The position numbers and the translations under genes were made by a program. The notes below the pieces were generated by a model. It saw nothing but the letters and a program-made list of their open reading frames with translations, did not search any database and had not been told where the DNA came from. A DNA stretch of 64,000 nt from Antilocapra americana (Eukaryota; Chordata; Mammalia; Artiodactyla; Antilocapridae), in NCBI GenBank assembly GCA_007570785.1, contig ML662449.1, positions 17,113,601-17,177,600 on the forward strand, written 5' to 3'. Positions 1 to 12,013 of the stretch are shown here, piece by piece (position 1 is the first letter of the stretch; each line of letters starts with the position of its first letter).

Positions 1-282
1 CCTTCCAAAAGCAAAGTTTTGAAGGCACTGGGTGTTTCTGCAGCAGCATTCCAATCACTCATTTTGTGGGAGCAGAATGGCAATTTTAGCAGCTTTGGTG
101 GTGTCAGTGAGAGCAGCAGTAGCAGCAATGGCTATGATAGTATGTTCTCAAAGTCAGTAATTCTAGTAGTTCTCCTATGTCTCTCTACTGGAGGTCTTAC
201 GAAGTCACTCTGTAGATATTAATCAGGAAGTGATTCTTGGAGGTCCATCCTAGATGTTTTTGGCTCCTTTGTCCATGTACTT
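1..282. other. Unassigned intergenic sequence
   Basis: I see no gene or recognisable repeat here. The stretch contains short AGC-rich runs around 112-130. The only open frame is 67 codons with no family resemblance. Confidence 0.4.
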
Positions 283-398
283 TTCCAGGCAATTATGTTG
301 GAGTGGGTAGCTATTCGCTTCTCTTAACCCAGGGATCGAACCTGGATCTCCTTTACTGCAGGTGGGTTCATTACCATCTGAACCACTAGGGAATCTCC
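283..398 (-). mobile_element. Bov-tA SINE, truncated copy
   Basis: Read on the minus strand, this is the tRNA-Glu-like head of the ruminant SINE Bov-tA. It has the B-box-like GGTTCGATCCCTGGGTT segment near 330-350, followed by a short part of the Bov-A body. The body is cut off at about 283, so this is a 5' fragment of the element. A further degraded head fragment of the same kind lies at about 655-697. Confidence 0.8.
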
Positions 399-749
399 TT
401 ACTCATGTCCAGGATTTTACTTTTATTTATCTGTTTTTTTTTTCCGTGCAAATCACTGTCTGCTTTAAAACATCAAGAAGTCTGAGTATTGAAAATCTTA
501 AAAAAATTCAAGTGCCGTACCTTTCTCCTGCCAGCTTGAACAAGCAGAAGACTTTGAACTGATGCTTGGGTTTCAGACAGTTGAGGGATGTTGAACTCCA
601 AAGTGATGTAATTAACCAGTATCTTGCATCCTGACTGTCTGTCCAGGCTTTTGGGTCAAGGTAGATATTTTACCACTGAGCAACCAGGGGAGCCATACAT
701 TTAAATTATATATTGTTCAATCAAACTCTGAGAGTGATTTCTGACCTCA
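399..749. other. Unassigned sequence with a degraded Bov-tA head
   Basis: Mostly unassigned. At about 655-697 the minus strand resembles the first 45 bases of Bov-tA (CCCTGGTTGCTCAGTGGTAA). The rest of that SINE cannot be recognised. Confidence 0.4.
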
Positions 750-759
750 TAAACTAAAT

Positions 760-1418
760 AAATAAGGCAGAATGCTCTCCCTATGAAAGGTTGCTGCTGT
801 GAGCCATGTGCTACACCAGGATTCGTAACCTCCAGAGGAGAGGATTTCATTCCAGAGCCAGAGACCAGAGCTTTTGGTGTAACAGAATTTTATTAGCGTA
901 TGAGAGATAGAGAAAGCTTCTGACATAGACATCAGAAGGGGGCAGAAAGAATGTCCCCTTGTTAGTTTTTAGTAAGGTGTTTTATGTCTGTTTGCAAGCT
1001 ATTAATCAGATAAGAGAGACACCTCAAGGCTGATGGAGTTTCAGCAGGCCCCTCTCCCACTATATGCATTTTTGAGATAGGATGGCACGAGGTGTGTCAT
1101 CCCTGGTCATAAAACAATTGACATGAACACTGGTTTGTTGGGCCATTACCACGCCAAGGTTTGAGAAAAGGAAAAAGTTAGTCTTAGGCAGAACCATTTT
1201 TAAGAAAGGCAGAGTCCAAAGCAAATGCGTAGTCTAATTAACATAGCTTAAGAAAAACATTTCCATAAGAAAAACGCATAACCAGGTGCCATCAACACAG
1301 AATTAAAAGCCTCTTGTAATTTTATATAGAGAAGGAAAAAAAAAATATGTTTGCCACTTGCAGTTTGTTTTCTCCTGACATTTGGGGGCCTCTGGCCTAC
1401 TTACATGTTACCCTCTCA
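760..1418 (-). mobile_element. ERV-type LTR, minus strand, probably solo
   Basis: About 650 bp that I recognise as a repeated ruminant ERV-type LTR read on the minus strand. A minus-strand AATAAA lies at 888-893, which suits an LTR polyadenylation signal. The right edge could be the CA at 1417-1418. The left edge and any target duplication were not resolved, and no gag, pol or env coding sequence flanks the block. A solo LTR is the simplest reading. The exact family is not assigned. Confidence 0.55.
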
Positions 1419-2479
1419 CCTAATTGTTAAAAGTGGGCAAAAGAAGGGAGTTATTTTAAAAGGAGACCTCACTCTGTATTTCATGTCTCATCTTTAATAG
1501 AGCTATAAATTTGTTTTATTATTTAGACCTTTTTTTTCATAATTGTTTACCTTCAGCAATATAAAAAAAGATGAAGAATGAAAAACAGAGCCACATATGT
1601 TCCTGTTTTTAGAGGTGATCACTATGTATAAATGAAAATATGAAACTACCAACTCTAGGGAAAGTAGTAACCCCAAATATATCACACTAATTAAAATGGC
1701 AACCCCTCAAAACATTGTAAAGTTAAATTTCCATCTATTTATACCCCATAGTAAGACTTGGGATATAATTCTGCTTAAGAACTTTTACTTTCCATTTTAA
1801 TTAATATTTATTAATTAGCATATTTCCCTGAGGCAGTTTTAAAAGGGTAAAGTTGAAAATGCTCACTTCATTTTATATCATCAGATTCAAATGAAAATAG
1901 AACATCTGTGTGTCTTTGCTATATTCTTTCCAAGCACTAACAGTTTACATTTTCATAAATAATCACCTCTTGTTTGATAAAATCCATAATAAAAATGTGT
2001 ATTTTTTTCAAATATAATTTTTGAGACTGAATATTTCAAGTTATAAAATTCATTCAATAAAGTTATAAACAGAATATTTTCATTCATTGAGAAAGTGGGG
2101 GAAACAAAATTTTTCCAATAATCTGGAACTTACCTGGAATTTCACTGAAACAGATTTTTTCTTTATTTTTTAAGATAAAAAAGTTATGTGTACCGAACAA
2201 TCAATCACCATGTCTGATTAATTGTTCCATAAGTTAGATATGAATATAGGTGGCATATTGTATAGTAACAATTGAAATAGTATTAATACTAAGTGGCATT
2301 CTCTTAACACTGATAGTACTTAAAGATTATATATAAACAAAGAAAAAGTAGTATGATGAGGCAGAAAAGCATATGCTGAGAATCAGTCGGTTGACATTTA
2401 TTCAAGTTTCTATTATATGTGTATTTTTTTATTAATTCACGCCACACACTTTTATGGTAAGTGCATTTTTATTTTCTTA
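1419..2479. other. Unassigned AT-rich intergenic sequence
   Basis: About 1 kb of AT-rich DNA with homopolymer runs. The open frames are short and unlike known families. I recognise no interspersed repeat. Confidence 0.4.
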
Positions 2480-2987
2480 TTTTCAATTTCAAAAACAGCT
2501 ACAGAGAGGACTACTGGATCATTTTGATGCAGGCTTGGACTTGGAATGCTTTGGTGCAATGCTGAAATGCTTCCACCTGAACAAAGGTCTACAAATTACA
2601 AAGAAACTGTAAAGGACTAAAAATAACTGCATGCATGCACATATGGAGCAAATTATGGACTAAGATATACAAAGACCAAAAAACCCAACTGTCACTTTGG
2701 AAGACTGGGGAGCAAAAACTGGATACTGTGTATGACCCCTGCACTCAGTACAACCTAAGGTGTGAGCAAACCACTTATGCCACCCTTGGACCTGAATCCT
2801 GGACACACCCTTACCCTCATTCCTTATAAAGAACCTCCTTGCCCTGCTCTTGGAGTTAGTAAGGGAATGTGTTACTTATTTTCACTCTCCTGCAGCTGTA
2901 GGAGTCTCAATAAAGCCTTGCCTGAATTTCTTGTCTGGCTCCTGGAAAAAGCTCCTGGGGAAGGCCAAGAACTCTGGTTGGTATCAA
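2480..2987 (+). mobile_element. LTR-like element, plus strand
   Basis: The block is less AT-rich than its flanks and has the internal order of an LTR. A TATA-like TTATAAA is at 2824-2830 and an AATAAA is at 2909-2914, about 80 bases further on. A CT-rich stretch leads up to a possible terminal CA near 2986-2987. No primer-binding site or retroviral coding region follows. The left border is uncertain and I cannot name the family. A chance combination of promoter-like motifs is possible but less likely. Confidence 0.45.
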
Positions 2988-3887
2988 TTTGTCCAGTGAT
3001 TCAAACATGGCAAAGCAAAACTGTAAACAGAAATTTCATGCTCCCAAAATCAATACTCTTTCTTGTGTATTATACTGCATTTCATTCCCAGCTTTATGAC
3101 TAACTACCTGTGCAGTTATGGACACAGTGCTTAAATTCTATGAGACAGGGTTTGTGCATTCATAACATTAGGGATTAAGCTCCATAAGTAAAGAACTTTA
3201 TATGTTTTCATGATTTGGGGTTGCAAACAAAACTAAAAGAGTAAGAAAACATCCTTGTTCATAGAACAACCTGAGAGATCTGTTTCCATGTGCCTTGTTT
3301 GTTTAGACTCTAAGAGAGTCAATTAAAGAAAGACAAATGAAAAGGCACCTCAAGGAAGCTGTATCAGATGAATACCTGCTAGAGTCAACTAAGACTGAAC
3401 TAGATACAAGGTTAGAATACACAATTGCAACTTCCAGTCATTGATCAGATTAAATGAATTATCCACATATTTTTATATGACTATAGAAAAATAAAAACTA
3501 TAACAATTAGGGGAAGTATCATTATTTTGAGGATCTGTTGTATTTATCACAAAAAAATACCACAGAATCCGAAAGAAAATATTAGGAAAGAGTTTGTTAT
3601 ACTATTAGGAATGCAGAAATATCTGGTTTCAATGAAAGAGAAATAGAAACTCTAAGGAATTAACTCAATAATTATATGTAGTGATAAACTATGAAAAGGG
3701 GAAAATTGCAAAATACATATGCAAATTCAATAGCTTTCTAATTGGTAAATTTTTAAAGGCAAGGAAAAAACGACCTTAGAAATAGTATTGATTAAACTTT
3801 AAAATGTTTAAAGTTTAATTTTGCAATGTATTCTTATGTTTTTACAAAAAAATTCTAATACAATGGTGACTATATATGCACACATAG
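2988..3887. other. Unassigned AT-rich sequence
   Basis: No gene or repeat recognised. The region is AT-rich, and all frames are interrupted by stops. Confidence 0.4.
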
Positions 3888-3892
3888 ATGGA

Positions 3893-3952
3893 GTATATGT
3901 GTATACACATATATGTGTATATGGAGTATAAAACATATATATATATATATGA
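3893..3952. repeat. AT/GT-rich simple repeat
   Basis: Alternating TATA, GTGTAT and TATG units ending in a pure (AT)n run around 3934-3951. It directly precedes the 3' end of the minus-strand BovB. Confidence 0.8.
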
Positions 3953-3985
3953 CATCTTTCATTTACTAGAATTCCAAGTAAATGC

Positions 3986-6900
3986 CAGTCGTTGCTCTTG
4001 TTGTTCAGTCCCTAAGTCGTGTCCAACTCTTTGTGAATCCATTGATATCAGCACGCCAGGTTTCCCTGTCCTTTATTATTACCTGGGGTTTGCTCAAATT
4101 CATGTCCATTTAAACAGTGATGCTATCTAACCATCTCATCCTCGGCTATGCCCTTCTCCTTTTGCCTTCAATCTTCCCCAGCATCAGAGTCTTTGCAATG
4201 AATCGGCCCTATGCATCAGGTGGCTAAAGTATTGAAGCTTCAGCTCAGCATCAGTCCTTCCAATGAATATTCAGGGGTAATTTCCTTTATGATTGACTGG
4301 TTTAATCTTCTTGTAGTCCATTGGATTCTCAAGAGTCTTCAACACCACAATGAAAGCACTGATTCTTTGGCACTCAGCCTTTTTTAAGGTCCAACTATCA
4401 CATCCATGCATTGCTACTGGGAAAACAGTAGCTTTGACTATATGAACCATTTTTGGCAAAGTGATGTTGCTGCTTTTTAATATGCTGTCTAGGTTTGTCA
4501 TTGCTTTCCTTCCAAAGAAAAAGCCTCTTTTAATTTCTTGGCTGCAGTCACCATACACAGTAATTTTGGAGCCCAAGTTAAGAAGATATGTCACTGCTTC
4601 CATTTTTTTTGAAACTCAAGCTAACTTTCTTATTCCTCTTTTTCACCCTCATCAAGAGACTCTTCAGTTTCTCTTCACTTTCTGCCATTAGAGGGATATC
4701 ATCTGGATATCTTAGGCTGTTGATATTTCTCCTGGCAATCTTGACCACAGCTTGTAATGCATCCACTGGAGCATTTCACATGATGCATTCTGCATAGAAT
4801 TTAAATAAACAAGATGTCAGTATATAGCCTTGCCATACTCTTTCCCCAGTTCGGAACCAGTCAATTGTTCCATGTCTGGTTCTAGCTATTGCTTCTTGAC
4901 TCACATAAAGGCTTCTCAGGAGACAGGTATGGTGGTGTGGTATTCCCAACTCTTTAAGAATTTTTCACAGTTTGTGATCTACACAGTTAAAAGCTGTAGT
5001 GTAATCAGTGAAGCAGAAGTATATGTTTTTCATGGAATATCCTTGTGTTTTCTATTATCCAGTGAGTATTGGCATCTTGATTTCTGATTCCTCTGCCTTT
5101 TCTAAACTCAACTTGTACATATAGAAGTTCTTGGTTCATGTACAGCTTAAGTCTAGCTTGAAGGATTTTGAGCATAGCCTTACTAGCATTTGAATTGAGC
5201 ACAATTGTATGATAATAGGAGCATTCTTTGCAATGACCTTTTTAGGTCATTTTTTGAGATAGAAATGAAAACTGACCTTTCCAGTTTTGTGTCTGTTGCA
5301 GAGTTTTCCAAATTTGCTGACATATTGAGTGCAGCACTTTAACATCATCATCTTTTAGGATTTTAAAAATATCATCTTTAGGATTTTAAATAGCCCAGCT
5401 GGAATTTCATCACCTCCTTCAGCTTTGATCATAGTAATGCTTTCTAAGGCCCACTTAGCTTCACACTCTAGGTTGTCTGGCTTTAGGTGAGTGATCACAC
5501 CTTTGTGGCTATCCTGATCATTAAGACCTTTTTAAAATACTTCTTCTGTGTATTCTTTCCACCTCTTCTTAATCTCTTGTGCTCTGTTATGTGCTTACCA
5601 TTTCTGTCCTTTATTGTGCCCATCCTTGCAGAAAATGTCTCTTTAATCTCTCCAAATTTCTTTTTTTTTTTTCCTCCAAATTTCTTGAAGAGATCTCTAA
5701 TCTTTCTCATTCTATTGTTTTGCTACATTACTTTGCATTGTTTGCTTATCTCAACTTGCTAGTCTCGGGAACTTTGCATTCAGTTGGATATATGCTACCC
5801 TTTCTCCCTTGCTTTTTACTTCTCTTCTTCCTTCAGCTATATGTAAAGTCTCATAGCTCTCAGCCAACCACTTTGCCTTCTTGCATTTCTTTTTGTGATG
5901 GTTTTGGTCACTGTCTCCTGACAATGTTGCAAACCTCTGTCTAGTTCTTTAGGCACTCTATCTACTAGATCTAATCCCTTCAATCTGTTTGCCACTTCCA
6001 ATGTGTAATCATAAGGGATTTGATTTAGGTCATACCTGAATAGCCTACTGGTTTTCTTCTTCATTTTAAAAACTGAATTTTGCAATTAGGCATTGATGAT
6101 CTGAGCTTGGTTTTGATCTTGTTTGTGCTGAATGTATAGAGTTTCTCCATCTTCTGCTACAAAGAATATAATCAATCTAATTTTGCTATTGACCATTTGG
6201 TGATACCCATATATAGAGTCATCTCTTGTGCTGTTAGAAAAGGGTGCTTGCTATGACCAGTGTAACCTTTTTTCAAAACTCTGTTAGCCTTTACCCTATT
6301 TCATTTTGTACTCCAATGCCAAATTTGCCTATTATCCCAGGCATCTCTTGACTTCTTATTTTTGCATTACAATGCCCTATGATGAAAAGGACATCTATTT
6401 TTGGGGTGTTAGTTCTAGAAAGTGCTGTAGGTCTTCATGTAACTGGTCAACTTCAGCATCTTTGGTTTCAGTGTTGGGAGCAGAGACTAGGATTACTCTG
6501 ATGTTGAGTGGTTTGCCTTGGAAATGATTGAGATCATTCTTTCATTTTTGAGATTGCACCCAAGTACTGTGTTTTGAGCTCTTTTGTTGACTGTGAAGGC
6601 ACTCCATTTCTTCTAGGGGATTCTTGCTTACAGTAGTAGACATAATAGTCATCTGAACTAAATTCTCCCATTCCTGTCCACTTTAGTTCACTGATTCTGA
6701 AGATCTCAATATTCACTCTTGCCATGTGTTTATTGACCACAGTCAATTTACCTGACTCATGGACTTAACATTCCAGGTTCCTATGCAAGATTATTCTTTA
6801 CAGTGTTGGACTTGATTTTCACCATCAGACACATTCACAATGAGTGTCATTTCTGCTTTGGCCTAGCTGCTTCATTCTTCCTGAAGCTATTAGTAATTGC

Positions 6901-7165
6901 TGTCTGCTCTTCCCCAGTAGCGTATTGGACACCTTCCAACCTAGAGAACTTATCTTCTGGTGTCATATCTTTTTGCCTTTTCATACTGTTCATGGGATTC
7001 TCACAGCAAGACTACTGCAGTGGTTTACCACTCCCTCCTTTAGTGAACTATGTTTTGTGAGAACTCTTCACTGTGACCTGTATATCTTGGATGGCCCTTC
7101 ATGACATGGCTCATAGCTTAACTGAGTTACACAAGTCATGATATGGTTGTGATCCATGAAGGGGC
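3986..7165 (-). mobile_element. BovB (RTE) LINE, nearly full length, decayed
   Basis: This 3.2-kb minus-strand element has the usual BovB order. The 3' tail lies at about 3990-4300, the C-terminal region at 4270-4600, the reverse transcriptase from about 4580 to 5470, a linker around 5500-6000, and an apurinic endonuclease-like domain at about 6100-6950. Frames 4578-4766 and 5005-5202 carry RT fragments. Frame 6534-6746 carries endonuclease sequence with the conserved SELKW, whose Glu is the expected metal ligand. The RT box reads YPDD instead of YADD, and many stops and frameshifts break the reading frame, so it cannot encode an enzyme. Compared with the copy at 45.5-46.6 kb it lacks about 330 bp of 5' UTR. 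Confidence 0.9.
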
Positions 7166-10045
7166 TTATACTAGTAGCATTGAGAATTTTAATCCGATAT
7201 TATGAGATGAATACCTTATTGTGAAATGGCAAGTTAATTTAAATTTAGAGTTTAAGGAGAGTAGAACACCAAAATGCTAATAAAACCAAAACAACAGCTC
7301 TATGTTGAGGACCATGCTAAGGAAATGGGCAGCAAGAGGAAATTTCTCCCTTAAAGCAATCACATTATGGATATTTACATATCTTCATCAGTATAAGCAG
7401 TTTACATGCTTTATATCATTTAATTTCAGAGTCTCAAGTTAATATTTTTATTTTCATTGATTTAAAGATTAAGGATAAGAAATGTGTGAAGAAAAAGTCA
7501 TTCAATATGACTGGAGAATATCAAATCCTAATAAGGAAATGTTAATAAATTTATCATTTATGGTTCCAGTTATGGGATAATTGAGGAGAGATTAATTAAA
7601 AACACATTTTTAATTACAAACATATGAGCAGATTAAAGGTAAATAACCCAGGGTAAGGAAGTATCCTGTTGCCTAACAGGAAAGAAAGCACTTGCCCCTT
7701 ACTCATTGGCCTTACAGGACAAAAAGAGGCAGAACCCTGAGTAATCAGCTGTAGGAGAGGGGATTATTGGTAAAGGTACACAGCCACCTCTTGGTGACCT
7801 GGAAGAGAGGTGGGAAGATGAATAATTACCTCTCCTTAACTTCTCTACTCTGAACTTTTGCTAATGATTCTCTTTGCCCAAGATCATGCAGAAAACAGAG
7901 AATAAATGAACATTTTGATCTAGACCATAAAGATCAGCTTCTTGAAATATAGAAAAGAATGGGGAAGTGTATATGGAGTGAATGTAGAGAGGAAAATAGA
8001 AACTATCCATCACAACTCTTTGCATATCATATAGGCAGATAAAAATCTCCAGATAAATAAGATTCACTAAATCAAAATAAAGAGCAAATGACTTTTAAAC
8101 TGGTATAAAGAACAGAAGCCAAATGAGAAAACTACAGGAAAGGACGTAGAATTTGAGATGTTTGAATGGAGACTTTGACAGTAACCTGAGTATGTCTATT
8201 TGGGTTGAATATTATAATACAAGAGTGTATTTATATTTTTAACTTTGCATTTAAAACTGAAACTAACAACCACGCAACTTTAAGACGTATCACTCCCTCA
8301 ATTACAATTTGAAGAACCGAGCCCTCACTACAAGTCTCAGAGGCAGAAAGATGAGTATACAAGATACACTTCTGGAAGCCAAGCCAGACTAAGAATTAGA
8401 ATGACAGACTACCAAATATAGCGGGAACAAAGCACAATAGGAATTAAAACAAATGAGAGTATCAGCCAAGATGCAGATGTGGCAAACTGTTAGGGGATAA
8501 CAGTAAATAGTGAAGTAAATTTCAAATCAATTAGGGGGGAAAATCCCTAAGAAATTGTGTAGTACTGAGTACTTTGAATAAACTACTCACCTTTACAGAC
8601 AAGCATTTCATTATAAATTTTCAAGGTTATATGAACTGTGTTCATATTAGTTGTACAAAAGTAACTCCATCACTTTCTTCACACCTTGAGTATATCTGTA
8701 CAGAAGATGCAAGAAAACAGATAAGAAAGCATTTTATAAGAAGAATATACTTCAGATCAACCTGTGAACATTTTTCCTGGAATAAATTCTAATTTAATTC
8801 TTATTTTGCCCAGAAAAGTGGTGGATGCATAGTAAGCATTTAACAAATATATTTGAATTAGTAACAAAAAAATACAAATAGCTTCAGGGTTAGGAGATGA
8901 TGCTAGATTTCAGAAGTTACTCAGAATAAATTCAGGACAATCTCAGGAATTTGATAATTCTTAAAGTGAGTCCTGAACCTAGCTCTGAAGGAGCCACAGC
9001 ATATTAAAATCTCAGGTGTGATATTCTGATTCTCTGGTTAATATGAAGAATGATATATTGATTTTTTGTAAGAATGTTACTAAGGATATTAATTATTGCT
9101 GTTTGTTTTGCTTCTTATCCTCTTTTTTTTAATAATAATAATAAAATAAAATAAAAATGTTCAAGACTAAGCAGCGGTACTCCACAGGTGACAGTAAATC
9201 CTTTTCTCCTGGCTCTCATAATTAGACATTGGTGAATGCCAAATGCCTTCTGTGGTTAGAGACTCTTAAGTCTCATGCTTTCTTGAGCTCCACGAGGTGA
9301 CATTTTAATAAACTTCATCTTTGCCAGTCACCTGTAATGTTACCTTGTAGGCATTCCAAAGATGAGCTGTGAGAGCCTATCTCTCTACCCAGGTAGTAAT
9401 GCTTATTGCCATTCCTAGTGAATATAAAAGAGATGTCTCTGTTGTGGTATCTTAATAGATCCTGTAGTTCTCAGACATTTTGGTAACTGTTTGATATAAT
9501 TATTGTGCCTCATAAAAAATAAATTTTATACTGTAATACTCCAGCCTGCTGTGCTGCTTCACTTCAAAATAACTTATGGCTACTGGGTTCCCCTGAACAA
9601 TATTGGTCCACAACAATAATAAAGTTGTCATCAAGAGGTGATGATAGACCACTTTGCATTGTTATAACTGCCTTTTTGTAGTATAACTGTTTGCAACTTT
9701 ACGAGGTCTTCATAAATGTGATCAATTGCAATAATAAAGTTGTGAAACATTTGTGGCAGCTTATTTTTCTCTGCCTCAAAACAGGAGCTGCCTTGCTTGT
9801 TGGTCTAATGTCTGTGCTTGTGTCATTGACTGCCACAGAGCTCTGGGCTATGAAAGGAACAACAAAATTAGCTTCCAGATTTGTTCCCTGGCTTCCAGGC
9901 ACTTTCAGTAATTCATTCATGTAACTGTAAACATATCAAGTTCGAGCAAATAAAGGATAACTTTTTTGTCCTATATAAACTGGGAGAGGCAAGTCAAGCA
10001 CTCCATAAAGGGTCATTTTTCTGCTTTTTTCCAGGCACTATTAGG
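7166..10045. other. Unassigned intergenic sequence
   Basis: Nearly 3 kb without an assignable gene. A (AAT)n/(AAAT)n run lies at 9130-9156. A piece around 8820-8860 resembles the 3' end of an ancient MIR or L2. The part at about 9160-9920 is less AT-rich and contains TATAAAAG at 9424-9431 and several AATAAA motifs, but I could not match it to a family. A 15-bp motif (CAATAATAAAGTTGT) occurs at 9614-9628 and again at 9729-9743. Confidence 0.4.
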
Positions 10046-10049
10046 AAGT

Positions 10050-10283
10050 TAAGTGGTGCTAGTGTTAAAGAATCTGCACTAGTGATAGAGAATCCTCCTG
10101 GCAATGCAGGAGAAGCAAGAGATGCAGGTTCGATCCCTGAGTCAGGAAGATCCCCTGGAGGAAACCATGGGAAACACTCCATTATTCTTGCTGGGATAAT
10201 CCCATGGACAGAGAAGCCCGGTGGTCTACAGTCCATTGGGTCGCAAAGAGTTGGACATGAATGAAGTGACTGAGCGTGCATAT
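10050..10283 (+). mobile_element. Bov-tA SINE, plus strand
   Basis: The tRNA-like head (GGTTCGATCCCTGAGTCAGG around 10128-10147) is followed by a Bov-A body with the usual CCCATGGACAGAG and GTCGCAAAGAGTTGG landmarks. The head carries the extra segment (AGAGATG) found in one Bov-tA subtype. The tail near 10280 is short and not A-rich. Confidence 0.85.
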
Positions 10284-10313
10284 TCTAAGGATTGACTTAA
10301 AATTATTATTTGC

Positions 10314-10548
10314 TTTCATTATAATGACTTCCCTGGTGGCTCGGATGGTAAAACATCTGCCTACAATGAGGGAGACCTGGGTTCGATCTCTGGATCGGGA
10401 AGAACCCCTGGAGAAGGAAATAGCACCCCACTCCAGTACTCTTGGCTGGAAAATCCCATGGACAGAGGAGCCTGGTAGGCTACAGTCCATGGGGTCGCAA
10501 AGAGTCAGACACAAATGAGTGACTTCATTTTTACTTTTCATTATAATG
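10314..10548 (+). mobile_element. Bov-tA SINE with perfect 13-bp target duplication
   Basis: A complete plus-strand Bov-tA spans about 10327-10535, from CTTCCCTGGTGGCTC through the Bov-A body to GAGTGACTTC. The 13-bp sequence TTTCATTATAATG occurs at 10314-10326 and again at 10536-10548, so both element ends are fixed. It is one of the clearest insertions in the window. Confidence 0.93.
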
Positions 10549-10735
10549 GTAACATACAGTAATGTTTATTTACTTAAAAATACTATAAAAATACATATGG
10601 GCAAAAACGATAAAGCTGTCGAAAAAGATACCTCGAAGAAAAGATATTTCTCCACAACAGCTATATGAAGAAATAAAGTCTAATTATTTTTTACATAAGT
10701 AATTCTAATGATAATTAAAATGTTATATGTGTTGT

Positions 10736-10865
10736 GCTGTGCTTAGTCGCTCAGTTATGTCCGACTTTTTGCATCTCCATGGACTGTAACCTGTCAGGCT
10801 CCTCTGTCCATGGGATTCACTAAGCAGAAACACTGGATTGGCCTGCCATCTTACTCCTCCAGGGA
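10736..10865 (-). mobile_element. Bov-A/Bov-tA SINE fragment, minus strand
   Basis: The minus strand carries the Bov-A body (GTCGCTCAG, GTCCATGGGATT landmarks on the plus strand). The tRNA-like head is missing. A (TA)n microsatellite starts right at the truncated end. Confidence 0.75.
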
Positions 10866-10924
10866 GATATATATATATATATCAGTACAGACATGCTATA
10901 GATATGGTATATCTATATAGACAT
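10866..10924. repeat. (TA)n microsatellite
   Basis: A (TA)n core lies at about 10867-10881, followed by imperfect TATAGATA units. The repeat separates two oppositely oriented SINE pieces. Confidence 0.8.
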
Positions 10925-10925
10925 A

Positions 10926-11169
10926 GAAAATTCCATGGATGGAGGAGCCTGGTAGGCTGCAGTCCTTGGGGTCGCTAAGAGTTGGAAACGACTGAGCGAC
11001 TTCACTTTCTCTTTTCACTTTCCTGCATTGGAGAAGGAAATGGCAATCCACTCCAGTATTCTTGCCTGGAGAGTCCCAGGGACGGGGAGAGCCTGGTGGG
11101 CTGCTGTCTATGAGGTCGCACAGAGCCGGAAACGACTGAAGCGACTCAGCAGCAGCAGCAGCAGCAGCA
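10926..11169 (+). mobile_element. Bov-A2 SINE, 5'-truncated, plus strand
   Basis: Two Bov-A units in tandem, the first lacking its start. They are joined by the GCATTGGAGAAGG linker near 11027 and end in GCGACTCAGCAGC followed by (AGC)n at about 11147-11169. This is the Bov-A2 architecture. Confidence 0.88.
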
Positions 11170-11199
11170 TAGAAACAGATGTATATAGATAGATTTTTT

Positions 11200-11226
11200 G
11201 CATATAGATAGATAGATAGATAGATG
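11200..11226. repeat. (GATA)n microsatellite
   Basis: About six tandem GATA units (ATAGATAGATAGATAGAT) following the Bov-A2 tail. Confidence 0.9.
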
Positions 11227-12013
11227 GTGAAAATATCCTTACTATATTTTCACAGTGATCTATACACTAGTCTCCAAGCATGACAGCCATAGTACAATAA
11301 AAGTAGAAAAGATCAATGCTACTTTTGTACTGAGTTAGTTTTTTAAATCATTTCCTTCCTTTCCTAAAATAATATAGATTGTTTCCTTCTTCCATTCTCT
11401 TGAGACACTTCACCACAAACCAAGTTGAAACATTTATAAAGTAGAAAAATGAATTATATCTGTGTGAAATTATTTACATTGCTTCATTCAGAAATAAATC
11501 AATTAACTGATAATAATTCTAAATAATAAAATACATGCATTTGAATGATATCTGAAGTAAAAGTTTACATAATAATTTTAAATTTGAAAGCTTATTTATT
11601 TTTAAAGTCCTGCACTTCAAATTTTTATACAAAATACTTCATACCATGTATTTAACTTTCTGTTCGTTATTGCATATAGTAAGATGCAGTTTAATTAAAC
11701 AATTACATTGTAAATTGGGATAGGGTCAAAGTACATGTTTTTGATGGATTTTCATTGATCAAGAAAAATATTGATAGTGTATAAAATATCTATGTTAATA
11801 AAATGTTTTGTTCCTATAGCATTTGGTATAATAATCAGTTTTTTTGGTAATAGTTTTTTTCCTATAGCATGTAGTGTAGTAATAAATTTAAAGAAATTAA
11901 ATATTACACTTTGAACTATACATTTGTTTTATGCCTCCTGACTTACCAAATGATTTTGACAGGAAGGAACAAAATTAATAAACAATTTATAGCCTCAACA
12001 TTTTTGATTTGAG
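11227..12013. other. Unassigned AT-rich sequence
   Basis: No repeat family or coding potential recognised. A TTCCTATAGCAT motif appears twice, at about 11811 and 11859. Confidence 0.4.

Noticed and set aside
760..1418. A complete endogenous provirus among the LTR-like blocks
   Set aside because: The LTR-like blocks at 0.8, 2.5, 22.3, 30.4, 34.4 and 53.6 kb differ from each other, and none has gag, pol or env sequence next to it.
9424..9431. TATAAAAG as a promoter of a gene
   Set aside because: No coding sequence or conserved exon follows, and such motifs are expected by chance in AT-rich DNA.
10128..10150. tRNA-like sequences (B-box-like GGTTCGATCCC) at many places as tRNA genes
   Set aside because: Each is the head of a Bov-tA SINE followed by a Bov-A body or a truncation. 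None has a complete cloverleaf with acceptor stem.
10314..10548. Spaced direct repeats as a CRISPR-like array
   Set aside because: The direct repeats are single pairs flanking one SINE each, that is, target duplications in a eukaryotic genome.
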